From assembly GCA_016192425.1 (NCBI GenBank), contig JACPUE010000015.1, positions 1 to 64,000 of the forward strand: a stretch of 64,000 nt of DNA, given 5' to 3'. Each line of letters starts with the position of its first letter. The first letter of the stretch is position 1. This document shows, piece by piece, positions 17,503-25,513 of this stretch. The notes under the pieces are model-generated. The model was not told where the DNA came from, made no database searches, and worked only from the letters and a program-made list of their open reading frames with translations. A program made the position numbers and the translations under genes. Source of the DNA: Burkholderiales bacterium (GTDB lineage Bacteria > Pseudomonadota > Gammaproteobacteria > Burkholderiales > Burkholderiaceae_C).

Positions 17503-18171
17503 GTGGACACCTCCAACCTCATCCAAACCGTTCTGATCTACGCCCTGCCGGTGTTGTTTGCCATCACCGTGCACGAGGCCGCCCATGGCTACGCGGCGCG
17601 CCATTTCGGCGACAACACCGCCTACATGATGGGGCGCATCACGCTCAACCCGCTCAAGCACATCGACCCGGTGGGCACCATCCTGATGCCGCTGCTGCTG
17701 TACTTCGCCACCTCGGGCACGTTTCTGTTTGGCTACGCCAAGCCGGTGCCGGTCAACTTTGGCAAGCTGCGCAAACCCAAGCAGCACATGGTGTGGGTGG
17801 CGCTGGCGGGGCCGGCCTCCAACTTTGCGCAGGCGCTGCTCTGGGCCGTATTCCTGGTGGTGCTGGTAGGCATGGGCATTGACGAGCGCTTCTTCCTTGA
17901 AATGGCACGCGCCGGGGTGCTGGTCAACCTCGTCATGTGGGCCTTCAACCTGTTTCCGCTGCCGCCGCTGGACGGCGGGCGCATCCTTGTAGGGCTGCTG
18001 CCCTGGAAGCAGGCGCAGCTGGTATCGCGCCTCGAACCCTGGGGCTTTTTCATCGTCATGGGCCTGGTCATTGCGGGCATTGTGGGCAGCCTGTGGCTGC
18101 GCCCGCTGATGAACCTGGGCTACGGCATCATCAACCTGCTGCTCATCCCCCTGACCGCTTTGATGCGCTGA
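17503..18171 (+). CDS. Site-2 protease family (M50) membrane metalloprotease
   Basis: This 222-residue integral membrane protein starts at GTG 17503. The zinc-binding HEAAH (HExxH) motif sits in the first helix (residues 24-28). The third ligand lies in NLFPLPPLDGGRI, a variant of the NxxPxxxLDG motif. There are about five helices and no PDZ domain, which matches the short rhomboid-like M50B/YwhC group. It would cleave membrane-embedded substrates; none is known. It sits in a four-gene run, rnm-yciO-this-trpS, all on the same strand. Confidence 0.9.
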   Translation: MDTSNLIQTVLIYALPVLFAITVHEAAHGYAARHFGDNTAYMMGRITLNPLKHIDPVGTILMPLLLYFATSGTFLFGYAKPVPVNFGKLRKPKQHMVWVALAGPASNFAQALLWAVFLVVLVGMGIDERFFLEMARAGVLVNLVMWAFNLFPLPPLDGGRILVGLLPWKQAQLVSRLEPWGFFIVMGLVIAGIVGSLWLRPLMNLGYGIINLLLIPLTALMR

Positions 18172-18207
18172 CCCATCCTTCCCTCCTTTCCTGCTGATTT
18201 CGTTCCC

Positions 18208-19506
18208 ATGAGCACCACGCGCTTTCTCACCGGCATCACCACCACAGGCACCCCCCACCTGGGCAACTACGTGGGCTCCATCCGCCCCTCGGTCGCGGCC
18301 AGCCTGCGGCCTGGCGTGCAGAGCTTTTACTTCCTGGCCGACTACCACGCGCTCATCAAGTGCGAGGATCCAGTGCGCATCCAGCGCTCCACGCTGGAGA
18401 TCGCTGCAAGCTGGCTGGCCGCGGGCCTGGATCCCGAGCAGGTCACCTTCTACCGCCAGTCCGACATCCCCGAAATCCCCGAGCTGACCTGGCTGCTCAC
18501 CTGCGTGACCGGCAAGGGCCTGCTCAACCGCGCCCACGCCTACAAGGCCGCGCAGGACAAAAACGCCGCCGCCGGGCGCGAGCAGGACGACGGTGTGACC
18601 GCGGGCCTGTTCATGTACCCCGTGCTCATGGGTGCCGACATCCTGATGTTCAAGGCGCACAAGGTGCCCGTGGGGCGCGACCAGGTGCAGCACATCGAAA
18701 TGGCACGCGACATGGGCGCGAGCTTCAACCACCTCTACGGCGAACATTTCGTGCTGCCCGAAGCGGTGATCGACGAGCACGTGGCCACCCTGCCCGGCCT
18801 GGACGGCCGCAAGATGAGCAAGAGCTACGACAACACCATCCCGCTGTTCTGCAGCCGGGAGCAGCTGCGCAAGCACATCCAGGGCATCGTGACCGACTCG
18901 CGCGCCCCCGGCGAACCCAAGGACACCGAGGGCTCGGCCCTGTTCCAGATCTACCAGGCCTTTGCCACCCCTGAGCAGACCAAGGCCCTGCGCCAGGCCT
19001 ACGCCGCAGGCATTGCCTGGGGCGACGCCAAGCAGCAGTTGTTCGAGCTGGTGGACGGCATCGTCACCCCCATGCGCGAACGCTACGAGGCCCTGGTCCA
19101 GGACCCGGCCCGCATCGAAGCCACGCTGCTGGCCGGCGCCCAGCGCGCCCGCGAGACAGCCACCCCCTTCCTGCGTGAACTGCGCGCCGCCGTGGGCCTG
19201 CGCAGCCTGGCCCAGACCCGCGCCACCCCCAGCGCCAAGGCCGCCAAGACCGCCCTGCCCGCATTCAAGCAATACCGCGAAAAGGACGGCAAGTTCTACT
19301 TCAAGCTCGTGGCGGCCGATGGACGCCTGCTGCTGCAAAGCACCGGCTTCGATGCCCCCAAGGACGCCGGACAGGCCATTGCCCAGCTGCAGCGCGAGGG
19401 GCTGGGCGCTCTCGATGGCCGCTGCACACTGGCCGAAGGCGTGGCGCAGGCCGAAGTGCAGGCGGCGCTGCAGGCCTTGGCAGAGGCAGCAGCGGCCAAG
19501 GAATAG
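18208..19506 (+). CDS. trpS: Tryptophanyl-tRNA synthetase with C-terminal DUF1508-like extension
   Basis: The class I synthetase charges tRNA-Trp. HLGNYVGS (the HIGH-type motif) lies near residue 14 and KMSKS near residue 205. At 432 residues it is about 90 longer than the Escherichia coli enzyme. The extra part (about 350-432) contains KDGKFYFKLVAADGRLLLQS and TGFDAPKDAGQAI, which resembles the YegP/DUF1508 fold. The stop codon TAG lies inside a dispersed repeat, so the last base pairs of the gene border a mobile-like sequence. Confidence 0.95.
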   Translation: MSTTRFLTGITTTGTPHLGNYVGSIRPSVAASLRPGVQSFYFLADYHALIKCEDPVRIQRSTLEIAASWLAAGLDPEQVTFYRQSDIPEIPELTWLLTCVTGKGLLNRAHAYKAAQDKNAAAGREQDDGVTAGLFMYPVLMGADILMFKAHKVPVGRDQVQHIEMARDMGASFNHLYGEHFVLPEAVIDEHVATLPGLDGRKMSKSYDNTIPLFCSREQLRKHIQGIVTDSRAPGEPKDTEGSALFQIYQAFATPEQTKALRQAYAAGIAWGDAKQQLFELVDGIVTPMRERYEALVQDPARIEATLLAGAQRARETATPFLRELRAAVGLRSLAQTRATPSAKAAKTALPAFKQYREKDGKFYFKLVAADGRLLLQSTGFDAPKDAGQAIAQLQREGLGALDGRCTLAEGVAQAEVQAALQALAEAAAAKE

Positions 19507-19553
19507 CTATTGTTTTGATAGCATCTTGCGCTTACCACATAAGCGGTAGAGGC
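19504..19553 (-). repeat. Dispersed repeat family A, copy 2 (contains the trpS stop codon)
   Basis: Read on the minus strand it is GCCTCTACCGCTTATGTGG then TAAGCGCAAGATGCTATCAA and AACAATAGCTA, matching the other copies. On the plus strand its first three bases are the trpS stop TAG. Confidence 0.8.
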
Positions 19554-19609
19554 AAAAATACCCAAAACACCTACACTGGCGCCCTGAGCAAACCCTGAGG
19601 GGATTCGGT

Positions 19610-20593
19610 ATGCGACTGAGCGCGTTGTTGGTGCTTTTCGTCCTGGCGCCCCTGTCAGCGTGGTGCCAGGCACAGCCTTCCCGCTGGACCAACTCCCTGG
19701 GCATGGTGTTCGTGCACATCCCGGCGGGCAGCTTCTGGATGGGCAGCGCGGAATCACCCGCCAGCCTGGCGCGCGACTATCCCGACCTGGAGCCGCAGCG
19801 CTTCACGAAGCTGGGCGACGAGGCCCCGGTGCACCGCGTGCGCATCACGCGGGCGTTCTGGCTGGGGCAGCATGAGGTCACGGTAGGGCAGTTCCGGCGC
19901 TTTGTCGAGGCCTCGGGCCATGTGCCGCAATCGGTGGCCGATGGCACCGGCGCTTATGGCTACAACCCCGCCTACGACCCGGCCACCACTGCGCGCGGCG
20001 ACGCCTTCGAGGGCCGCCTGCCGCGCTACTCCTGGCGCGACCCCGGCTTTGCCCAGACGGACGAGCACCCCGTGGTGAACGTGACCTGGCACGACGCCCA
20101 GGCACTGGCCGAATGGCTCAGCCGCACCGAAGGCCAGCGCTACCGCCTGCCCACCGAGGCCGAATGGGAATACGCCTGCCGTGCAGGCACCCGCACCCGC
20201 TACCCCCACGGCAACGACCTGCAGGCGCTGGTGCAGCACGCCAACCTGTTCGACCAGGAAGCCGCCCCCTACTGGCCGCGCTGGCGCCAGCACGCACTGG
20301 CCGCAAGCGATGGCCACGCCTTCACCGCGCCAGTGGGCAGCTATGCGCCCAATGCCTTTGGTGTGCAGGACATGCTGGGTAACGTGTGGGAATGGGTGTC
20401 CGACTGGCATGGCGAAGACTACTACGCCCACTCCCCGCGCAACGACCCCCGTGGCCCCGCACAGGGCACGGTGCGCGTGCGCCGGGGCGGCTCCTGGCAC
20501 ACCTGGCCGTTCTACGCACGCTGCAGCTTCCGCAACTGGAACGACCCGGACACCCGCTACACGCTGGTGGGCCTGCGGCTGGTGCGCGAGTGA
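19610..20593 (+). CDS. Exported formylglycine-generating-enzyme-fold protein without catalytic cysteines
   Basis: The 327-residue protein has a cleavable signal peptide (MRLSALLVLFVLAPLSAWCQA) and a full FGE-sulfatase (SUMF1/PvdO-like) domain. Landmarks are MVFVHIPAGSFWMGS, YRLPTEAEWEYACRAGT, GNVWEWVSDW and RRGGSW. In true formylglycine-generating enzymes two Cys follow the last motif; here the stretch reads GGSWHTWPFYARCSF, so neither position is Cys. The protein is therefore probably not a sulfatase activator. It acts in the periplasm on an unknown partner. A 4HBT thioesterase gene follows 71 bp later. Confidence 0.85.
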   Translation: MRLSALLVLFVLAPLSAWCQAQPSRWTNSLGMVFVHIPAGSFWMGSAESPASLARDYPDLEPQRFTKLGDEAPVHRVRITRAFWLGQHEVTVGQFRRFVEASGHVPQSVADGTGAYGYNPAYDPATTARGDAFEGRLPRYSWRDPGFAQTDEHPVVNVTWHDAQALAEWLSRTEGQRYRLPTEAEWEYACRAGTRTRYPHGNDLQALVQHANLFDQEAAPYWPRWRQHALAASDGHAFTAPVGSYAPNAFGVQDMLGNVWEWVSDWHGEDYYAHSPRNDPRGPAQGTVRVRRGGSWHTWPFYARCSFRNWNDPDTRYTLVGLRLVRE

Positions 20594-20664
20594 CGCTGCC
20601 GCGCACCGGGCTGCTGTCAAGCCTTTGACACCCAGCGTGCGGCCCAGGCGGCGACAATCGCCCC

Positions 20665-21099
20665 ATGCCCTGGGACTTTGCGCAGCCTTTCACCCTCCAC
20701 GTCGCCCCGCAGGCCGGTGACATCGACGGCCTGAACCACACCAACAACGCCGTGTACGTGCAGTGGTGCGAACGCATCGGCTGGGCGCATTCCGAGGCGC
20801 TGGGCCTGGATCTGGGCGACTACCACCGGCTGGACCGCGCCATGGTGATCCGCCAGGCCCACTACGACTACCTGCTGCCCTCGCTGCTGGGCGAGCCGCT
20901 GGTGCTGGGCACCTGGATCACCGCCAGCGACGGCAAGCTCACCATGGAGCGGCGCTTCCAGCTGGTGCGCGCCAGCGACAACGCCACCATCATGCGCGGC
21001 CACTGGCACCTGGTGTGCGTGGAACTGGGCAACGGCAAGCCCCGGCGCATGCCCGAGGCGTTTTGCCGCATCTACCTGGCGGCACTCACTGCCCCCTGA
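20665..21099 (+). CDS. Acyl-CoA thioesterase, 4-hydroxybenzoyl-CoA thioesterase (hotdog) family
   Basis: This 144-residue hotdog-fold protein has the helix-capping motif DIDGLNHTNNAVYVQWCE, in which Asp and the HTNN segment correspond to the YbgC/4HBT active-site region. The domain covers the whole protein. It probably hydrolyses acyl-CoA in the cytoplasm; chain length cannot be told. It follows the FGE-fold gene in the same direction. Confidence 0.88.
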   Translation: MPWDFAQPFTLHVAPQAGDIDGLNHTNNAVYVQWCERIGWAHSEALGLDLGDYHRLDRAMVIRQAHYDYLLPSLLGEPLVLGTWITASDGKLTMERRFQLVRASDNATIMRGHWHLVCVELGNGKPRRMPEAFCRIYLAALTAP

Positions 21100-21202
21100 G
21101 CGAGCCCCCTCCATGGCATTCACCCGCTGGGCCAGAGCACCATGCCCCCGCCAGCCAGCGGTAGGGGTGGGGTAATCTGTAGGTTTTGACAAGGAGGCTT
21201 GC

Positions 21203-21508
21203 ATGCGCACATCCCACCTCTGGCCGACCCTCATCGCCACGCTGCTTGCGGCAGGCTGCGCCGCCCCGCCGCCGACCGCCGGCCCCACGGGCGCGCCGCG
21301 CGGCGACCTGTGCAATGCACAGCCCGTACAGTCTTTTGTGGGCCAGAACAGCACCGCCAAGGTGGTGGAGGCTGCGCGCGTGCAGTCTGGCGCGCTCATG
21401 GCGCGCATCCTGCGCCCTGGGCAGATGGTGACCAAGGAGTTCAACGCACAGCGCTTGAACCTGGAAGTGGACGCCAACGGCCGCATCGTCGCTGTGCGTT
21501 GCGGGTGA
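21203..21508 (+). CDS. I78-family peptidase-inhibitor-like lipoprotein
   Basis: This 101-residue protein starts with a lipoprotein signal ending in the lipobox LLAAGC (Cys19), so it is probably lipidated and membrane-anchored. The mature part has the I78 inhibitor pattern: C-NAQPVQSFVGQNST near the start, then the LRPGQMVTKEFNAQRLNLEVD and GRIVAVRCG segments. Characterised I78 members inhibit serine proteases; here the target is unknown. The ATG at 21203 follows an AAGGAGG site (21191-21197) at 5 nt. Confidence 0.87.
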   Translation: MRTSHLWPTLIATLLAAGCAAPPPTAGPTGAPRGDLCNAQPVQSFVGQNSTAKVVEAARVQSGALMARILRPGQMVTKEFNAQRLNLEVDANGRIVAVRCG

Positions 21509-21519
21509 GAGAGAGAACA

Positions 21520-21626
21520 CCCCCCTGAGGCACCTGCGGCGCCTTCCCCCCGCTCTCGCATTGCTGCGCAATGCGGGCAGGGGGACGCCCCCAGCGCGGC
21601 GGGGCGGCCCTTGCGCGGGGGCTCTG
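21520..21626 (+). repeat. Dispersed repeat family B, copy 1
   Basis: CCCCCTGAGGCAC...GCGCCTTCCCCCCGCTCTCGC, then an internal hairpin (GCATTGC/GCAATGC), then GGCAGGGGGACGCCCCCAGCGC and GCGGCCCTTGCGCGG. The second copy, inverted, lies at 24500-24607. The 187 bp between the I78 gene and hemW consist mostly of this element. Confidence 0.7.
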
Positions 21627-21695
21627 GCCTACGATGCGCCAGCTTTTGAGGCTGTGACCCCCCTCGCCCCGGTTTTTTTAAGGCACCGTTTGCGG

Positions 21696-22928
21696 CTACA
21701 GGAACAGCTCCTGCAGGTCGCTCAGAAAGTCAAAGCCGCGAGGCGTGGGCTTGACGCGGCCCAGGTCGCGCAGGATCAGGCCCTTGCGTTCGGCCTCTTG
21801 CAGCGGGGCTTCGATGGCGGTGAGGGCCAGGCCGGTGCGCTCGACAAAATCCTGCAGCGCAAAGCCGCTGCGCAGGCGCAGGGCGTTGAGCATGAATTCA
21901 AACGGCAGGTCGCCACGGCGCACTTCGTTGTCCTGCGCCAGGGCCTGGCCTGCAAGCGCCTGGTCCATGTAGCGCTGCGGATCGCGAAAGCGCACCTGGC
22001 GCACGATGCGGTGGGCAAAGCTGAGCTTGCTGTGCGCGCCCGCGCCAATGCCAAGGTAGTCGCCAAACTCCCAGTAGTTGGTGTTGTGCTGGCACTGGTG
22101 GCTGCTGCGCGCGTAGGCGGACACCTCGTAGCGCTCCAGCCCGGCCTGCGCGGTGTGCTCGGTGATGTGGTCGAGCATGGCGTAGGCCTCGTCGTCCGGT
22201 GGCACAGTGGGCGGGTGCTTGGCGAACCAGGTGTTGGGCTCGATGGTCAGGTGGTACACCGACAGGTGCGGCGGCGCCAGGGCCAGCGCGGTGCGCAGGT
22301 CGGCGTCCAGCTCGGGCAGCGTCTGGCCGGGCAGCGCGTACATGAGGTCGAGGTTGAAGGTCTCGAAGGCCTGCTGCGCCTCCTCGACCGCCGCGATGGC
22401 CTGGGCGCGGTCGTGCACGCGGCCCAGGGCCTGCAGGTGCCGGTCGTTGAAGCTCTGCACGCCGATGGACAGGCGCGTGACGCCCGCTGCGCGGAAGGCG
22501 CGGAAACGGTCTTTCTCGAAAGTGCCGGGGTTGGCCTCCATCGTCACTTCGCAGCCCGGCGCCAGCGGCAGGCGCGCGCGGATGTCGGCCAGCAGGCGGT
22601 CGATAGATGCCGGTGCAAACAGGCTGGGCGTACCCCCGCCAATGAAGATGCTGTGCACCTGGCGGCCCCACACCAGCGGCAGCGCGGCTTCCAGGTCGGC
22701 GCACAGGGCGTCGAGGTAGCGCTGCTCGGGCAAGGCCTCGCCGCCGTCGCGGGCGTGCGAGTTGAAGTCGCAGTACGGGCATTTGCGCAGGCACCAGGGG
22801 ATGTGCACGTACAGCGACAGCGGCGGCAGGCTGCTGAGCTGCAGCAGCCCTGGGCGCATGTAGTGCTGGATGTCGCGCTGCGGCGCGGCCTGCGTCTCGT
22901 CGGCGGCGGAAACAATGGGGATGCTCAT
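21696..22928 (-). CDS. hemW: Radical SAM family heme chaperone HemW
   Basis: The 410-residue protein has the radical-SAM cluster motif in the HemW form (HIPWCLRKCPYCDFNSH), with the extra Cys/Phe context that separates HemW from the coproporphyrinogen dehydrogenase HemN. A C-terminal HemN_C winged-helix domain covers about 320-400. HemW binds heme and is thought to insert it into respiratory enzymes. It lies upstream of nothing obvious on its strand; rdgB and rph follow the same orientation on the other side of a repeat copy. Confidence 0.94.
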   Translation of the reverse strand: MSIPIVSAADETQAAPQRDIQHYMRPGLLQLSSLPPLSLYVHIPWCLRKCPYCDFNSHARDGGEALPEQRYLDALCADLEAALPLVWGRQVHSIFIGGGTPSLFAPASIDRLLADIRARLPLAPGCEVTMEANPGTFEKDRFRAFRAAGVTRLSIGVQSFNDRHLQALGRVHDRAQAIAAVEEAQQAFETFNLDLMYALPGQTLPELDADLRTALALAPPHLSVYHLTIEPNTWFAKHPPTVPPDDEAYAMLDHITEHTAQAGLERYEVSAYARSSHQCQHNTNYWEFGDYLGIGAGAHSKLSFAHRIVRQVRFRDPQRYMDQALAGQALAQDNEVRRGDLPFEFMLNALRLRSGFALQDFVERTGLALTAIEAPLQEAERKGLILRDLGRVKPTPRGFDFLSDLQELFL

Positions 22929-22931
22929 GGC

Positions 22932-22980
22932 GATATCAAAACCATAGCTGCTTGCGCTTGTCTGTATTGGGTTTCAGTAT
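22932..22980 (-). repeat. Dispersed repeat family A, copy 3 (degenerate)
   Basis: On the minus strand it contains AGACAAGCGCAAGCAGCTAT followed by GGTTTTGATATC, matching the 3' half of the family consensus; the 5' half is degenerate. It lies between the hemW start and the rdgB end. Confidence 0.7.
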
Positions 22981-23020
22981 GAAAAGTATCTGAAACGCCT
23001 GAATGGCAAGCGCTGGCAGC

Positions 23021-23638
23021 TCACATTTTTGAAGCCTCCGGCAACCAGCGCTCGCGCATCAGCGCCAGCATTTGCTGCGCTGCGCGGCCGCGGTGGCTGT
23101 GGGCGTTCTTCACTTCGGGGGGCAGCTCGGCGAAGGTCTGGCCGAACTCGGGGATGAACATCACCGGGTCGAAACCGAAGCCATGGCTGCCGCGCCGCTC
23201 GGGCGCGATCTCGCCCACCACGCGGCCCACGGCGATCAGCGGCTCGGGGTCTTGCGGGCTGCGCACGGCGACCAGGGTGCTGACCATGGCGGCGCGGCGG
23301 TTGCGCTGGCCCTGCATCTGCTCCAGCAGGGCGCGCACGTTGTTGTCGTCGCCCTTCTCGTAGCCGAACTGCGTGGCGTAGTAGGCCGTGTCCACGCCCG
23401 GCAGGCCGCCAAAGGCGTCCACGCACAGGCCGGCGTCGTCGGCCAGGGCCGGCAGGCCGGTGTGCTGGCTGGCGAAGCGGGCCTTGGCCAGCGCATTCTC
23501 GACGAAGGTGCGGTGCGGCTCCTCGGCCTCGCCCACGCCCAGGTCGGCCTGGCGCACCAGTTCCACGCCCAGGGGGGTGAGCATGGCCTGCAGCTCGGCA
23601 AGCTTGCCGCGGTTGTTCGATGCCAATACGATTTTCAT
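23021..23638 (-). CDS. rdgB: Non-canonical purine NTP pyrophosphatase (RdgB/HAM1)
   Basis: The 205-residue enzyme removes dITP, XTP and similar nucleotides from the pool. It opens with MKIVLASNNRGKLAELQAML, the SxxxxK family signature, and has the DDAGLCVDAFGGLPGVDTA metal site and the HGFGFDPVMFIPE segment. The ATG at 23638 is chosen over an upstream TTG because the conserved core starts at once. It is directly downstream of rph, a common pairing. Confidence 0.95.
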   Translation of the reverse strand: MKIVLASNNRGKLAELQAMLTPLGVELVRQADLGVGEAEEPHRTFVENALAKARFASQHTGLPALADDAGLCVDAFGGLPGVDTAYYATQFGYEKGDDNNVRALLEQMQGQRNRRAAMVSTLVAVRSPQDPEPLIAVGRVVGEIAPERRGSHGFGFDPVMFIPEFGQTFAELPPEVKNAHSHRGRAAQQMLALMRERWLPEASKM

Positions 23639-23648
23639 AGTCAAACAA

Positions 23649-23697
23649 GCCTCTAGCGCTTGTACTTCAAGCGCAAACAGCTATCATTTTTGTAGCA
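23649..23697 (+). repeat. Dispersed repeat family A, copy 4 (contains the rph stop codon)
   Basis: GCCTCTAGCGCTTGTACTTC then AAGCGCAAACAGCTATCATT and TTTGTAGCA. It lies between rdgB and rph and overlaps the last 14 bases of rph, whose final codons (CTACAAAAATGA on the minus strand) are repeat sequence. Confidence 0.8.
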
Positions 23698-24412
23698 CAG
23701 CCTGCTGCATCTGCATCAGTTCGCCAATGCCTTTTTCGGCCAGCAGCAGGAGTTGGTCCATCTCTCGGCGCGTGAAGGCCACGCCTTCGGCCGTGCCCTG
23801 CACTTCGACATAGTGTCCGGCACCGGTCATGACCACGTTCATGTCGGTGTCGCAATCGACGTCTTCCACGTATTCCAGGTCGAGCACGGGCGTGCCCTGG
23901 ACGATGCCCACCGAGATGGCGGCCACGGCTTCGCGGATGGGCGAGGTGGCGATCTTGCCGCTGGCGAGCAGCGTGTTCACCGCGTCCTGCGCGGCCACCC
24001 AGGCGCCGGTGATGGCGGCGGTGCGCGTGCCGCCGTCGGCCTGGATCACATCGCAGTCGAGCACGATGCTGCGCTCGCCCAGGAGCTTGAGGTCGAACAC
24101 CGCGCGCAGCGAGCGGCCGATGAGGCGCTGGATCTCCTGCGTGCGCCCGCTTTGCTTGCCGCGCGCAGCCTCGCGGTCGCTGCGGCTGTGCGTGGCGCGC
24201 GGCAGCATGCCGTATTCGGCGGTGACCCAGCCCTCGCCGCTGCCGCGCTTGTGCGGCGGCACTTTTTCTTCGACCGAGGCGGTGCACAGCACCTTGGTGT
24301 TGCCGAACTCGATGAGCACCGAGCCCTCGGCGTGCATGGTGTAGTGGCGGGTGATGCGCACGGGGCGCAGCTGGTCGGCGGCGCGGCCGCCGGGGCGAAC
24401 GAAAGAGGTCAT
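23684..24412 (-). CDS. rph: Ribonuclease PH
   Basis: This phosphorolytic 3'-5' exoribonuclease trims tRNA 3' ends. The 242-residue protein has the [16 protein letters not shown] start, the [28 protein letters not shown]-binding loop and the [15 protein letters not shown] core. The ATG at 24412 gives the standard N-terminus; an upstream TTG at 24427 is less likely. Its 3' end runs into a dispersed repeat, so the last three or four residues differ from relatives. It is followed by rdgB. Confidence 0.95.
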   Translation of the reverse strand: MTSFVRPGGRAADQLRPVRITRHYTMHAEGSVLIEFGNTKVLCTASVEEKVPPHKRGSGEGWVTAEYGMLPRATHSRSDREAARGKQSGRTQEIQRLIGRSLRAVFDLKLLGERSIVLDCDVIQADGGTRTAAITGAWVAAQDAVNTLLASGKIATSPIREAVAAISVGIVQGTPVLDLEYVEDVDCDTDMNVVMTGAGHYVEVQGTAEGVAFTRREMDQLLLLAEKGIGELMQMQQAVLQK

Positions 24413-24499
24413 CTGGGAAACATCCAAAAAATGGCGCCCTGTGCGGCGCCCGAATGGGAAGCTATTGGCGCACCGTGCGCGGCCCAGCCCAGCAACCGC

Positions 24500-24607
24500 C
24501 GCGCAAGGGCCGCCAGCCTTCCCATGTACAGGCGCTGGCGGTGTCCCCCTCCCCGCAGCGCACAGCGCTGCGAGAGGAGGGGGAAGGCGCGTAGCGCCTC
24601 AGGGGGA
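24500..24607 (-). repeat. Dispersed repeat family B, copy 2
   Basis: Inverted relative to copy 1. Reading the minus strand gives CCCCCTGAGGCGCTACGCGCCTT, a CCCCCTCCTCTCGC block, a hairpin (GCAGCGC/GCGCTGC), GGGGAGGGGGACACC and, further on, GCGGCCCTTGCGCGG. It fills most of the 198 bp between rph and the phosphatase gene. Confidence 0.7.
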
Positions 24608-24610
24608 GGA

Positions 24611-25513
24611 TCATGCTTTCTTTGCAGCAGAGGTGCGCCTGATGGCCTCGTTGATCTCGGCAATGGAGCGCTCGATGGCTTCATCGTCGAGGTCATCGAC
24701 CAGCGCGTCCAGCGGCCCGGCCTGGATGGTGGAGGCAAACACATCGTCGCCAATGCTCTCGGTGGACACGCCCTGGGTGGACTCGAACGCATCGGGCGTC
24801 TCCCACTCCATGGCCACCACGGTCACGTTGTCGCTGCTGTCACCGGCCTTGCGCAGGGCTTGCTCCACCAGTTCCGGCACGGCCTGCGCGACCGCATCCG
24901 TGCCCAGTTGGCGGGAGATGTCCTCGTCGCTGAGCGTACCCCACAGCCCGTCGGAACACAGCAGCAGCCGGTCGCCCTGTTCCAGCAGCACCGGGCCGGT
25001 CATGTCGTAGATGGGTTTGGTGGGCGAGCCCAGGCAGGTGAACAGCACATTGCGGTTGATGCGCTCCAGCGCTGCAGGCACGTTGCGCAGCTCCAGGTAC
25101 GAGTGGTCGCGCGTGCGTGTCAGCAACTGGCCCGAGCGCACCATGTACAGGCGCGAATCGCCACAGTGGATCCAGTGGGCATTGCCCGCCTGCACCACGG
25201 CCACCACCAGCGTGGTGCGGGGCGAATCGATCATGCCCTTGTCGCTGGCATAGCGCAGGATCTGGTGGTGCGCGGCCAGGAGCGAGGCCGACAGAAACTC
25301 TTGCACATCGGGCAACTGCGGCCGCGCCTGGCGCTGGAACATCGAGGCCACGGTCTGCAGCGCGATCTGGGCGGCCACCTCGCCCTCGGGGTGGCCCCCC
25401 ATGCCGTCGGCCAGGACAAACAGACCGGACTCGCGCGTGTAGCAGTAGCCCATGCGGTCTTCGTTCTTCTCGCGGCCGCCACGGCGGCTGATCTGGAATA
25501 CAGAGAATTTCAT
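24611..25513 (-). CDS. PP2C-family serine/threonine protein phosphatase
   Basis: This 300-residue cytoplasmic PPM phosphatase shows the metal-binding motifs in order: RRGGREKNEDRMGY, LADGMGGHPEGE, HCGDSRLYMV and LLLCSDGLW. A C-terminal stretch of about 60 residues (260-300) rich in Asp, Glu and Ser follows the catalytic domain. Its start overlaps the end of the kinase gene (ATGA), so the two are translated together, and it should reverse phosphorylation by that kinase. The final residues lie next to a family B repeat. Confidence 0.93.
   Translation of the reverse strand: MKFSVFQISRRGGREKNEDRMGYCYTRESGLFVLADGMGGHPEGEVAAQIALQTVASMFQRQARPQLPDVQEFLSASLLAAHHQILRYASDKGMIDSPRTTLVVAVVQAGNAHWIHCGDSRLYMVRSGQLLTRTRDHSYLELRNVPAALERINRNVLFTCLGSPTKPIYDMTGPVLLEQGDRLLLCSDGLWGTLSDEDISRQLGTDAVAQAVPELVEQALRKAGDSSDNVTVVAMEWETPDAFESTQGVSTESIGDDVFASTIQAGPLDALVDDLDDEAIERSIAEINEAIRRTSAAKKA

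Noticed and set aside
17107-19338. 743-codon antisense frame over the M50 peptidase and trpS
   Set aside because: Shadow; both plus-strand genes have intact active-site motifs.
21561-22982. 473-codon plus-strand frame over hemW
   Set aside because: Shadow of hemW, which has a clear radical-SAM motif on the minus strand.
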